NCBI RefSeq assembly: GCF_009389715.1
Contig: NW_024067738.1
Coordinates: 502,001-566,000, forward strand
Length of the DNA: 64,000 nt
Direction of reading: 5' to 3'
Source of the DNA: Phoenix dactylifera
Taxonomy: Eukaryota; Streptophyta; Magnoliopsida; Arecales; Arecaceae
Shown: in pieces, positions 25,774-36,901 of the stretch
How positions within the stretch are numbered: the stretch's first letter is position 1
Layout: each line of letters begins with the position of its first letter
Program-made: the position numbers and the translations under genes
The notes under the pieces: generated by a model
Databases searched by the model: none
The model's input: only the letters and a program-made list of their open reading frames with translations
What the model was told of the DNA's origin: nothing

Positions 25774-27229
25774 TATCTTAAATGTAAGACACATCCTTCA
25801 TCTCTCTGTTTTTTGTTTCTTTGCATTTTCGTGCTCATATCTGAATCCAGTTCTCTAGTTATTTGCGGCATGTTGTTTGTGATATTGATGTGTGGACGTA
25901 ATGATAATCTGTATCACCAGTGCCATTTGTATGACCATGAGGCGGCATTGAAGGGGGTCTCCATTCATAATGGCCAACTAGTTTTAACACCATGCAGCAG
26001 TGCCAATTACATTGCATCAGTCCAGTTGAGGTGTAAATGTTTGACAAATAGGATTATTATTGTCGCAAATGTGGTCACCTGTTAAGCCTTTTTTTTTTTT
26101 TAATTATGCTCTATGGGAGTTGGTGTAACTTTGTTCTGGGTTTTCTTTTGGACTGTTTAGTCATCATTAATCAGCAATAGCAAGCATAGAATTTCATATT
26201 CAGATCACTTGCAATGCAGATCTTGCCTTGTTTATTTGTTTGGGTTAAAATAGCCAAAAAAATATCATCTGTATTTTCTATGGAATTGCAATTAGCTCCC
26301 TGCATTTTGAATTACGGTAATGTCAACCCTGCAATTCGTGCATGGCTCAACATATTACAAAAAAAAGTGAATTGTTCTTGATTTCACATTGCTCAATGTA
26401 TTAGTAAACCTTGCATTTTGCCCCTCTTCCTATTGGCGAGTGGGAGAGAGGAGAGAGGTTCTTGAATTCTGGAAGAAATTTTGATGTTGGGAAGGGGTAT
26501 TTTTTGTGTCAAAATTTGGGTATTTTTGCACGTTGCTCAAGATATTTATAAACCTTGCATTTTGCCCCTCCTGTTGACGAGTGGGAGAGAGAGAGGAGAG
26601 GGATTCTTGGCTTTTTGAGAGAAATTTCAATGCTGAGAATATATAAAGGGTGATTTCGTGGGTCATGATTCAGGGTATTTGTGAAATTGCCACTCAGTTG
26701 GTAGTGAGGTATTTGTGGAGTTGCTACTAGATTTATTTATTTTTGGGGCCTGAGTCCACATCATATATAACTTTCTCCATTGAGTTTGCCATGTGGGCAT
26801 CTTCAGCAAGGCATGATCGGAATTGGGTGGACGTTAGACCTATTTGAACAATATACAAAATGCAAGATTAACATCACAGCAATTAGAAATGTAAGAAAAT
26901 ATTTGCAATACGATACCAAATATAGAGAGGTACTTTTTTTAGCTATTTATTTATGTTTTTGAAGTGTGCCTCTATGGAATGTAATTTGGATGGAGGTTTA
27001 CATCTTGATGTCTCCAAGAAAAAGAATTCCAATGTTGGGCTGCCAGGTTTTTGGGGGTGCCGGTTATGGTTCAGGAATGTGCCCATGTCAAATTTGACAA
27101 AATCTTAACTAAATATGATTGGGTTCAGATTATTTCTCACTAAAATTCGACATGTGTACTTTACATGGATAAATAATGGGAAAGTATGTGGTGTAGGATG
27201 GTGATTAGAAAAGTACCATTTGATGAACC
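25774..27229. other. Intergenic region with a ~135-bp imperfect duplication
   Basis: No gene seen. Two related blocks lie at about 26393-26530 and 26532-26690. Both contain AAACCTTGCATTTTGCCCCT followed by GAGTGGGAGAGA, and look like diverged tandem copies. Confidence 0.5.
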
Positions 27230-29775
27230 GTCTTAGTTAAAGGGGGGAAGAGAGAAATATACAAGAAAAATATAAGAATAGGGATATTCTTAAAAAATGC
27301 ACTTACGTGCACAAGATCTAAATTTATTTTTGGCTTGGATATGAACAAAACAAAGACATCCAAAGGTACATAAATGGTGGTAAAAGGGTTTTTTTATCAA
27401 AAAGCATTTCATGAGAAGATTTATCACCTAAAATGGGAGAAGAAAGTCAGTTAATAAGCTAAGCGGCAGTTAAAACACACTCATTCCAAAATTGGATTGG
27501 TAGTGGTTTGAAAACGTAATGCTCGGGCTACTTTAAGGAGGTGTCTATGCTTGCGCTTAACTATACTATTTTGCTGTGGCGTGCCAACACAAGATGTTTG
27601 ATGAATAATTTCCAAAGAATCAAGATAAGTTTGCAATTGATTATCCATAAATTTCATCCCATTATCACTTCTAACCATTTTAATTTTACGAGAAAATTAG
27701 TTGTCTACAAAAGCAATAAATTTCTTAAGCAAATAAAATATTTCTTGTTTGAATTGCGTAAAAAAAATCCAAGTGCAACGTGAAAGGTCATCCACAATTA
27801 TTGAAAAATAATGTGCCCCAATATGAGATGGAAGAGAATAACCTCTCCAAATATCAATATGAATAAGTTCAAAAATAGAGGAAGTAACAAAAGTACTTGT
27901 AGGAAAAGGAGTTTTAGTTTATTTGGCCAGAGGGCAAACAGTACAAGAATCTAATTTATTTTGAAAAGTAGAAAGAGAAACATAAATATCTTGGGCTAAA
28001 ACTTTTAATCTTGGAGCCGACGGATGACCCAGATGATTATGCCAAAGACTCAACTAGGTGCAATAAGCTGTAGAAGTAGGAGAAACTGGATCCTTATAGT
28101 ACTAAAGACAATCCTTTTTTTACCCAGACCAATCAGCTTCCTTGTTGACAGGTTCTGAAAAACACAGAAGTCAGAAAAAAAGATAGCAACACGATCATGT
28201 GTTTTAGTAAACTTACTAATGGATAGTAAATTTTAATTAAAAGTGGGTCCGCAAAGAATATTTTTTAACTCAAGGAAATGAGACATTTTAATGCTTCCTT
28301 TTTGGGTTATTTGAAGTTTTGAACTGTATCTCCAATAGGTAGTTTAATTGATTGACGAGTTGGTAAAGGTTCAAGTGATAAAAAAAGATTAGAGTTGGAG
28401 ACCATGTGGTCAGAAGCACCTATGTCAATTATCCATATCATAGGTTGTGAGTTGGAAGGAATACCTATCATGTTAATGGAAGTGGTGGTTTTATCGATGT
28501 TTAATATGCATAGCAATTAGACATACTGCTCTGGTGTGAGCTAGGGCACAATAGATGGGCCACGAGGATTATCACTATTGGTAACATGATTTATAGCAGG
28601 AGTAGGAGTTTTGGTTTCTCCACAGTAGTTTGGGTAGCTATGTAATTTGTAATAAGTATCACATGTGTGACCAAGATTATTGCAGTAATTACAGCATGGT
28701 CGTCCTCGACCACCACAGCCATGTCCTCCTTGTTGGTTACCGGAGTGACTAGAATTATGCTTGTCAAAGCTTGACGTAGTCATGTCGTCTCTTATCTTCC
28801 CCCTACGCCCTAAGAAGGAAAAAGTGAGCAAGATAGCTTCAGCTTCCATTGAGCGTTATGTCAGCTAGAATGAATGATTGATCTGCGGATAGACGGAAAG
28901 ATTCCATTGCTGAATGACTATGGTAGCGCCTTCTTCGATGAAGAAAGATATATATGGGTTAGTTGCCTTCAAAAGATTGCATTGGTTTGACTTGCAGTGC
29001 CTTCTATTTCTTCTCTTGCAAAATCAGAGAAAAAATTTTACTTATTGTAGGTAGTGGCTCCATGGTGAGTATTTTGCTCTAAACGGTTGAAAAGAAGTCA
29101 TTGAGCCCCATAAGGAATTGAAAAACCTGTTCATCTTGAGAGATCCGGTTCAACTCTTTCATTGCACTACAGATGCAAGTAGAAAGTGGATATAGATTAT
29201 TGATTTCATCCCAACATGCCTTGAGTGTAGTAAAATAAGAAGCCATAGAAGATTGATCTTCAATATGCATTGAGATATCTGATTTGTTACGATAAATTTG
29301 GGTAGCCTTACCATGAGAAAAGCGCTCCTCCAAATCTTTCCATGCCTCTTTTTCAGTTTCACAATAGACTATGCTACTCACAAGATCTTTTTGGACTGCA
29401 TTCCAAATTCACAAAAGCACCATTGTGTTGCAATGTTGCCATGCATCAAGTGTTATTGAGCTTTTGTCAGGCTTCTCAAACGAGCCATCAATAAAGCTAA
29501 TTTTATTCTTAGCTAAGAAAACAGTCTTCATGGCATGCCTCCATAAAAGATAATTGCCACAAGTGAGGACTTGAAAGACCAGGACCATGCCTGGGTTATC
29601 TAAGTGGTGGAGAAAGATCGGTGACATTATATCAGTACTAGGATTGGAAATAACAGTAGAAAAGGCCATGATTATGAAATGGAGAATAAAGGGTAAAGGA
29701 AAACAAACACCAAGAGGATGATAGGAGACAAGAAAGAAGGGTTGACTGATCAAGAAAAAATCCGCTCTCATACCA
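27230..29775 (-). pseudogene. Decayed Ty1/copia retrotransposon (gag, protease, integrase)
   Basis: Minus-strand pieces follow copia order from right to left. A primer-binding-like site is at 29764-29775 (TGGTATGAGAGC, one mismatch). Gag starts at 29670 (SPIFLHHLDNPGM, SFIDGSFEKPD) and continues at 29079-29381. A zinc knuckle near 28680 has its last Cys replaced (CNYCNNLGHTCDTY). The protease near 28420 reads WIIDIGASDHM where D-S-G or D-T-G is expected. The integrase core at 27481-27678 (GTPQQNSIVKRKHRHLL) continues degenerately to about 27230. RT and RNase H are missing. Frames are broken by many stops and shifts, so the copy is dead. Confidence 0.85.
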
Positions 29776-30622
29776 TTAAAAATTTGTATTGGACATATGA
29801 TTTGAATTGCCTTGTTCATAGTACTGATATGCTTTATATACAAGTTGAGCCCCCTAGTAGAATACAACAATAAAATTCCATGATTATGGAAAAAATACTA
29901 AGGATCAGATATAGTATAATACAATTGCAAAATCCTATGATTTGATATAAATACTATTTTTGAATATGACAATTAGATCCTATGATTTTTGAAAATTGAT
30001 CTAAAATATCATACCAAGATTATGCATTCAATATGCGGCAGCTGTGCTATCATACCAAGATTGTGCATGCAATATGTAGCAGCTGTGATATCCAATATCA
30101 TATGCTATAATAGACGAGATTGTGCATGATTCTAAACTGTAATAAAATGTCTCCAGATAAGGGGTGCAGTGGGAAGGAAAACAATTTGTTTCGAAGCCTC
30201 CGGGTAACTTGATTGTGTTCAAAATAGAAGCAATACATGTCCCATAAAAAATTTAGAGGCACCAACAGAGCAACAAATTAATTAACACGATTTATTACAC
30301 ATGAATGTAGCTATTTAGAAACTAACTGGTCGCTACACATCAATCAAAGGAAAGCTATAGACCTTTTATCTCTTTTTTTTTTAAAAAAAGAATCTGACAT
30401 ATTGTTTTGAAACTTTGAGTACCATTAGGCTTGTCGAATGTACTTACATTTTCATGCAAATTCTGGCATTCCTCTTCAAAATTTCTGGGGTTCCTTTAAC
30501 CAGACAAGTAGCTTGTATTCTTCAAGAAATAGAGACATCAACTTCCTCATAAATTATTTTTGTACATAAAATCTTCATCATGAAAATATTGGATGCCTTA
30601 TATAAAATGGACATACAATAAT
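29776..30622. other. Possible LTR remnant of the copia element, then AT-rich flank
   Basis: Sequence next to the primer-binding-like site should be the 5' LTR of the copia copy, but its outer end could not be fixed. A tandem repeat of about 44 bp (ATCATACCAAGATT...GCAGCTGTG) occupies about 30009-30092. No gene seen before the kinase stop codon. Confidence 0.4.
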
Positions 30623-33045
30623 TCACGACGAAATTACCATCTCTATTTCATGCATCCTCGTCAGAGGTTTGGAGCTATCATCACTTGTTTCTGCAGTTGC
30701 TGTTGAGCCCGTGCTGCTGTCACTCCAGTTAGGAGTAGCTGTCCCAGATGCGAGCAAATGCTGGAATGGATTCAATGGTGGGGCGATTTCCATCTCTCCC
30801 TCCAGCATCTTGACCACCTTGCTCATAGGAGGCCTTGCTTCTGGCTGATACTGAACGCACCACAAGGCCACCTTACTCATTCTTTCTGCCTTCTCTCTCT
30901 CCTCTTCCCTTATTCCACAAACTGATGCCACAACCTCCAGACGCGCATTCTCAAATTTCTCCCAGACCCATTTGGGAAACCATTCCTGGCTTTCTCCTCG
31001 GCTGGTGTCGTGATTCCTCCTCCTCCCTACTATCTCAAACAACAGCATGCCGAAACTATAAACGTCGCACTTGTATGTGACCGGAAAGGGCATCCACATC
31101 TCCGGAGCAGCATAGCCTGGCGTCCCTCTTCCTCCTGCCATGGTTCCATTAGTGTTCCTCCCGCTGAACAGCTTAGCTAGGCCAAAGTCGGCTACCTTCG
31201 AACTGAAGTCTGCATCAAGCAGGATGTTTGCGGGCTTTATGTCGTAGTGAATTATCCTCTGCGGGCATTCGTCATGCAGGTATCGGATTCCTTTAGCTGT
31301 TCCAATTGCAATCTCATGCAGTGTCCCCCATTCGATCTTGCGATCCTCGCGGAACAAGTAGTTGTCGAGAGAACCATTCTCCATGTACTCATAGACGAGA
31401 GCTCTCACGGTGGCATCGAAGCAGAAGCCATAGAGCCTCACCAGATTGACGTGATATGTTCTCCCAATTGTCCCCACTTCGGCCATGAACTGCTCTTGAA
31501 CTGTCTTATCCAAGCTTCCCGTAAGGACCTTAACAGCCACGGGCACGCCATTTGGGAGTTCTCCCTCGTAAACTTCTCCAAAGCCGCCCGAGCCCAACTT
31601 TTTACCGTAATTATGGGCAGGGGCGGCCCGATACATTTGGGGGCCTAAGGCGAATCCAATGAATGAGGCCTTTTTTTTTAATAATAAATTTTTTTAATAA
31701 ATATAAAATATTTAAAAAATAATATGAAAATAGATAGCTATCAAGTACACTATTTCAACAAAGATACATGAATCTAACAAAAGTAGACAAAAAGTTTTTT
31801 CAGTTTAATATAATTTTTGAATGGAAACACAGAAATGTAATTGCCGGGCCATAAAACTGTTTAAATAATTGAGATAATGCTGGGCAATACTGTTTACCAT
31901 GTCAAGCAAGAGCAGGATAAGAAAAGGTCATCCCGTGGCACTTAATGGTCAAGGTAAAAAAAAGAATTTGTCCAGAAAGAAGCCTCTCTATAAGAGAAAG
32001 TAGGGGCATTATGGGAAAATCACTCCATCCAATTAATAAAAGTCCCGTCCCACCATCTCCCCTTCAAGTGAGTACCCAAGCAGCAACTGCAACATCACAG
32101 CACAGCAGCCATTCAACCCCCTCCCTCCTTTTCTCTCTCTACCACCCAAGAGGGGAGAAGAAACCCAGAGGAGAAAATTAAAAGAATCTCCACCCTCCAA
32201 GAACTCAAGAAGTCCATCTCCAATCCCTCTATCTTTCTTCCCGATGGCCCAGCTGGATCAGGAGTAATGTGAGGGAAGGAAAACCAAGACTAAAACCAAA
32301 AAAGAGAAGGGATGAAAGATAAGAGTGGCTTCAGGCGTGTATCAAGCCAACCAAATCCCTCCTCCTCCTCTCTCTCTCTCCACCCAAAACAAAACTACTG
32401 TCCCCAACTTCCCAAATTGCCTCTCTGCAGGCCAGGAAACTCTCCACCTCCCTTCCGTCAAGGGGGAAGACTCGTAGCCTTCCATCAAGGGGGAAGCTCC
32501 TGTTCCTGTTTTCACATGGGGCCTTTGCTTCCTTTTTGGTCACGCCTCCCGGAGGCCCTCCATTGGCCTGAGGCCTTAGGCGACCGCCTCGGTCGCCTAA
32601 CGCTCGGGCCGGCACTGATTATGGGTGAAACCTGCTATCTCCTGAGGTGAAAACCTGATGGGTTTCTCTCGAGCAATATTTTCGAGAAAATCCTCCACCG
32701 TTGTCATCTCGATCTTCGAATATGGCACTGTAGCGAAAGGTTGTGATGTGGCTGCTTCTCTAGCTCCACTCGTGTTCAAATTTATTGATGGCAGCCCATG
32801 CTTCTCGATACACTTGTAGATAATGAAAACCTTCAAGACCAACCCGCCCACAGCTGCAACTGCAATAACTGCAGAATATGTCACAGCAATATGATGAGAT
32901 TTCTGGCCTATAAGATGATAAATATATATTGAACTATGAAGAGCAGTTTCTTACTGATCATGACCATCGCCGTTGTATTGAATGCACTGTTAGCGACTCT
33001 ATCGAATGCACTGTTAGCGACTCTATCGAATGCAGTTTCAGACAT
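30623..33045 (-). pseudogene. LRK10L-type receptor-like kinase interrupted by a hAT-like element
   Basis: Exon 1 (33045-32955, start MSETAF) and exon 2 (from 32868) splice in frame and build a membrane helix (MVMIIIAVAAVGGLVLKVF). Exon 2 is cut at 32618 by a 1,000-bp element and resumes at 31609. Leaving out the element and one 8-bp duplication gives exactly 443 codons with no stop. The kinase domain (~115-400) has the Gly loop GSGGFG, Lys in VAVKVL, HYDIKPANILLD (a non-RD 'HYD' loop typical of LRK10L), DFG and the APE motif. There is no extracellular domain; exon 1 is short and carries a 27-bp tandem duplication (FDRVANSA twice). Relatives of this class are membrane kinases linked to rust resistance and stress signalling. 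As sequenced, the frame stops inside the element, so the allele is probably null. Confidence 0.85.
31618..32617. mobile_element. 1,000-bp hAT-like element (copy 1) inside a kinase exon
   Basis: The ends CAGGGGCGGCCCGA and (reverse complement) CAGTGCCGGCCCGA are inverted repeats. The identical octamer ATTATGGG flanks both sides (31610-31617 and 32618-32625). The CAG(G)GG ends and 8-bp duplication fit the hAT superfamily. There is no transposase; short open frames inside are low-complexity. Near the right end lies the self-complementary TTAGGCGACCG/CGGTCGCCTAA pair. Copy 2 of the family is at 34874-36898. The clean duplication and the uninterrupted kinase frame on both sides suggest recent insertion. 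Confidence 0.92.
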
Positions 33046-33857
33046 CTTGGTTGAGAGGGATCTGTATCTATAACACAAAGAAATGTGGAGGTAAGGGAAG
33101 CAACTAATGGATGAACAGAGAGGAATTTTCCTCAAGGGAGAGCGAGCAGATGGTGATTAAGGAAATAGGGATATTATTAGAAAAAACTGGGCTTTGAGAT
33201 CCGGCCAAATTACTTTTTAAGAACAAACGTTCAAAAAAAAAGAAGGTAAAATGTCATGATTGATGCATGCATAAGACAATAATTGTGCAAATTGCTGTGC
33301 TTGAGGTACCTATGTATGGACTGTGTCTCGGTAAAAAGCCTAGTGGATCTCAAAGAAAAATCACGAACTACTTGTAATTGCTTCCGTTCTAAAGCCAAGC
33401 ATATATCAAGAGGAAAAAGAAGGCCAGAGGCAAGACTTACCGGCTTGATCAGTATTGCAGAGGACAAAGATACTTCCTAAATCTTCAAGCGTCCAAGCTA
33501 GAAGCTATTAATGACTCTGGTTGATGAAGAGAAATGAGACAATACTAAGGCTTTCTTTCAGTTAAATAATCACAGGAGCTGGGAAACACAGAGCTGGAAG
33601 ACAGGAAGCTCTGGGGATAAAGTCAAAACAATAAAACGGTCCAAGCAAGCAACCGCGTTTGACCACGTCTGACCATAAAACAAGGTCATCAAGAAGCAGG
33701 CAGGAAGGCTCGAAGTGAAATGAGAAAGAAACCAAACAAACCGAGTTAATTTTGTATTCAAAAAATTGACTTTTCCGAAAGATAAGTTATGACGATGCAT
33801 TTAACCACTCTAAACAAATTCATGTTACACAATAAGGGATGTTAAAGCATGCCAACA
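33046..33857. other. Upstream region of the kinase gene, no gene seen
   Basis: AT-rich sequence that should contain the kinase leader and promoter on the minus strand. I saw no extracellular-domain exons here, so either the gene lacks them or they were displaced by the elements beyond 33858. Confidence 0.45.
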
Positions 33858-34240
33858 TAAAATGACTGACATGTTACGTGGAGTAGATTAACGCCTAAGA
33901 TCTAGAACAAATACTAAACAAAAAATAAAAAAAAATGCTGGAAGAAAAATAATTAAGAAGAGAGAAAAAATAGTTTATTAAAAAAATTGAGCCACAAAAA
34001 TACTCTGTCCTACACAAATCGCTCTCTTCCACGTCTCACGAGAAGAATAACTCTCACTCTTTTTCATTCTCTTTTCTTACATAGAAGAAGACTTGATAAC
34101 TACTAGAGGACAATGATAATTATTTTAGAAAGAATATCTAAAAAGAATAAAACTAGAAATAAAATCCTAAAATTATTACAACTAATGACCAACTAGACAG
34201 AAATCTTGATAGGATTAGAACTTGGCAATGAATCTCAACA
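33858..34240 (-). mobile_element. Left LTR (3' LTR) of a decayed retrotransposon
   Basis: Related over most of its length to 38424-38800. Shared blocks include ATCTAGAACAAATAC, TGCTGGAAGAAAAATAATTA, AAAGAATATCTAAA and the end AATGAATCTCAACA. The left edge is uncertain: homology seems to reach 33858, while a clear TG starts at 33872. It is diverged from its partner, so the insertion is old. Confidence 0.65.
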
Positions 34241-34873
34241 CTCTCCTCGTTGCGAAGTCCATACCAACATTATTGAACTTGTCGATGTCATAAAATACCA
34301 TAGTAACCATTGATAACATTGTCGTAGTAATAATGATGTGTAATAACTTATTAAACCAATAATTATATAGTAGAACTTCTTCACTAGCCCGAACAATAAC
34401 TTCTTTGTTGTTTCATCATTTTTTATGCATGTGTTAAAATTGACGACGTTCGTCAACACTTTTCTACAGTATTAACTCTATGGTTACCGTGTCAAAATTT
34501 TTAGTATCTAACTTATTCGAACAAACATTAAGTTACTTGCTATAATTATTGGTTAATAGAGCATCAACCATTACATGCGCAATACAACGACAAATAAGTC
34601 CATTGGCAATATTGTTAGCTGCCTGTGCTGCAACCCAAGAACCACCGTAGTCTGACCTTGGGGGGATCCTTGCCAGAAAAAAAAAGCACCATCACTATAG
34701 GTTCCCCAGCCACCATAAAAATCAACAATGATCGTGTGGCCAAGAAGCTCTGCATCACCGTTAGATCCTCAAATCACAGAACAGCCAGATGGGTTGAGGT
34801 TGAAGGTGGCCTTTTCATTGAGGTATTGCTCACGGATAATGGATTTGATAACATACTCCTTGGGTTAATTAGG
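34241..34873. other. Internal remnant with an unassigned plus-strand coding-like fragment
   Basis: A plus-strand frame from 34625 to the hAT copy 2 border (about 83 codons; contains KINNDRVAKKLCITVRSS and VEVEGGLFIEVLLTDNGF) reads like a real protein fragment rather than noise. I cannot name it. It has no start or stop of its own and is cut by the element at 34874. The remainder is AT-rich. Confidence 0.35.
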
Positions 34874-36898
34874 CAGGGGCGGCTCAATACATTATGGAGC
34901 CTAAGGCATATCCAATGAACGGAACCTCTTTTTTTTAATAATAATTTTTTAATAAATATAAAATACTTAAAAAATATATAAAAATAGATAGCTATCAAGT
35001 ACATTATTTCAACAAAGATACATGAATCTAACAAAGATAGACAAGAAGCTTTTTCAATTTAATATAATTCTTGAATGGAAGCACATAAAAATAATTACTC
35101 TAAATGAAAGACCATGAAACTGATTAAATAACTGAGATAATGCTTGGCAATACTGTTTACCGTGAAAAGGTCATCCCATTTCAGTCAGGACATGAGCCGG
35201 GGCCGGACTGCACCTGGATTTGGAGGTCGGGACTTCATCCGAGGGTTGCTCTCTTTCTATGGAAGGTGTTCTGGAACCGACTTCCTACGAGAGCAGAGCT
35301 GAGCAGGCGAGGTTGGGGGGTCCCAGCTGAGTGCGGGACGTGCGGAGCTGAGGAGTCAGCGGACCATGTGCTTTTCCAGTGTACATGGGCGCGGACGACA
35401 TGGCAGTGGGCTGGGATCCCGCGGGAGGCCCGGAGCGAGCGGCTACAGTTTCTCAGGGTGACACGGCAGTGGTTAGCCAGTTTACGGACCCGCGAGGTGG
35501 GCATTAGAGCTACTTGCACAGCACTTCAGATCTGGCTGGCAAGGAATGCCCGCACTCTCGGTGAGCGCAGGGTGTCACCGAGGTTTGTGGCAGAGCTTGC
35601 TCGAGCACAGGCCTTGGAGTTCAGACCCGCCTTTCTTACAGATAGACCTTTGACAGCTCGGGACACCTGGGGTTCCCCCCTGCTTCGGCAGCTTCCCAGT
35701 TGGTGTTTTTCACCTGGGAGCCCCCACCCCTGAGCTTCCTCAAGGTCAATTTCGATGGGTCGGTTCTGGATGGCGGCGCGCGGGGCGGTGCAGGCTTTGT
35801 CATACGAGGCCCACACTCCAGGGTAGTGGCCGCAGGTGGTTGTCAGCTGTTTGATACATCGGTGCCTGGAGCAGAGTTGCACGCTGCCTGGGTAGGCCTT
35901 CGACATGCGAGGGTAGTACTGCGGGCCAGCTCGATTATTTTGGAGGGGGACTCGGCCACTGTTGTCCGATGGATTCAGAGGGGATTGGGGGGTGAGACCA
36001 CAGTCCATCCCTTGATTCGTGATATTGTGATGATGAGTCAGGGAGGGGCCACTTTGGCCACACATGTATTCAGGGAGGCCAATGGGGCAGCCGATTGGGT
36101 GGCTGGCCATGTGGCCCACCATTCGGGGTATGCCCTCTGGGCAGGGGAGGCGGAGCTGCCATTGGCACTCCGTGAGGTTTTGTATTTTGACTTTATTGGG
36201 TGTATTCGTACCCGTACTGTATGAAGTACCCGTTTTCAGCAAAAAAAAAAAAAAAAAAAAAAGGTCATGCCATGGCACTTCATGATCAAGGTAAAGAAAA
36301 GAATTTGTCCATAAAGGAACCTCTCTATAAGAGAAAGTAGGGTCATTATGGAAAATTCACCCCATCCCACCATCTCCCCTTCAAGTAAGTACCCAAGCGG
36401 CAACTGCAACATCACAGCACAGCAGCCATTCAACCCCCTCCCTCCTTTTCTCTCTCTACCACCCAAGAGGGGAGAAGAAACCAAAAGGAGAAAACTAAAA
36501 AAATCTCCACCCTCCAAGAAGTCCATCTCCAATCCCCCTACCTTTCTTCCGGATGGCCCAGCTGGACCAGGAGTAATGTGAGGGAAGGAAAACCAAGACC
36601 AAAACCAAAATAGAGAAGGGATGAAAGATAAGAGTGGCTTCAGGCGTCTATCAAGCCAACCAAATCCCTCCTCTCTCTCTCCCTCTCCCCACCCAAAACA
36701 AAACTATTGTCCCCAACTTCCCAAATTGCCCCTGGCCAGGAAACTCTCCACCTCCCTTCCATCAAGGGGGAAAGACTCGTAGCCAGCTTCAGATCCCGTT
36801 TTATATGGGGCCTTTGCTTTCTTTTGGTCAGCCTCCCGAGGGCCTTCCATTGGCCCGGGGCCTTAGGCGACCGCCTCGGTCGCCTAGGCTCGGCCCTG
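34874..36898. mobile_element. hAT-like element copy 2, carrying a nested LINE
   Basis: It has the same ends as copy 1 (CAGGGGCGGCTCA and, reversed, CAGGGCCGAGCC), the same flanking text (CCTAAGGC, TTAATAATAA, AAGATACATGAATCTAACAAA) and the same self-complementary right end. Without the LINE and one of its duplications it is about 931 bp. The outer flanks TAATTAGG and GGGTTAGG match at only five of eight bases, so the target duplication has decayed or one end was rearranged. It is older than copy 1 because it hosts another insertion. Confidence 0.85.
35180..36258 (+). mobile_element. 5'-truncated LINE (zf-RVT + RNase H) nested in hAT copy 2
   Basis: The insert ends in a run of about 20 A and is flanked by 15-bp duplications with one mismatch (AAAAGGTCATCCCAT 35165-35179; AAAAGGTCATGCCAT 36259-36273). 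Such duplications mark target-primed reverse transcription. The first frame (to 35733) is the zinc-binding domain after plant LINE RTs (CGTCGAEESADHVLFQC). The second (35700-36224) is an RNase H with Asp-Glu-Asp-Asp residues visible (VNFDGSV, GAELHAAW, LEGDSAT, ANGAADWVA). A frameshift separates them. The reverse transcriptase is missing, so the copy is dead on arrival. Confidence 0.9.
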
Positions 36899-36901
36899 GG
36901 G

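Noticed and set aside
32312..32650. 112-aa plus-strand frame within hAT copy 1, and its relative at 36634-36948
   Set aside because: Low-complexity Pro/Ser peptide shared because both lie in copies of the same element; no transposase motifs.
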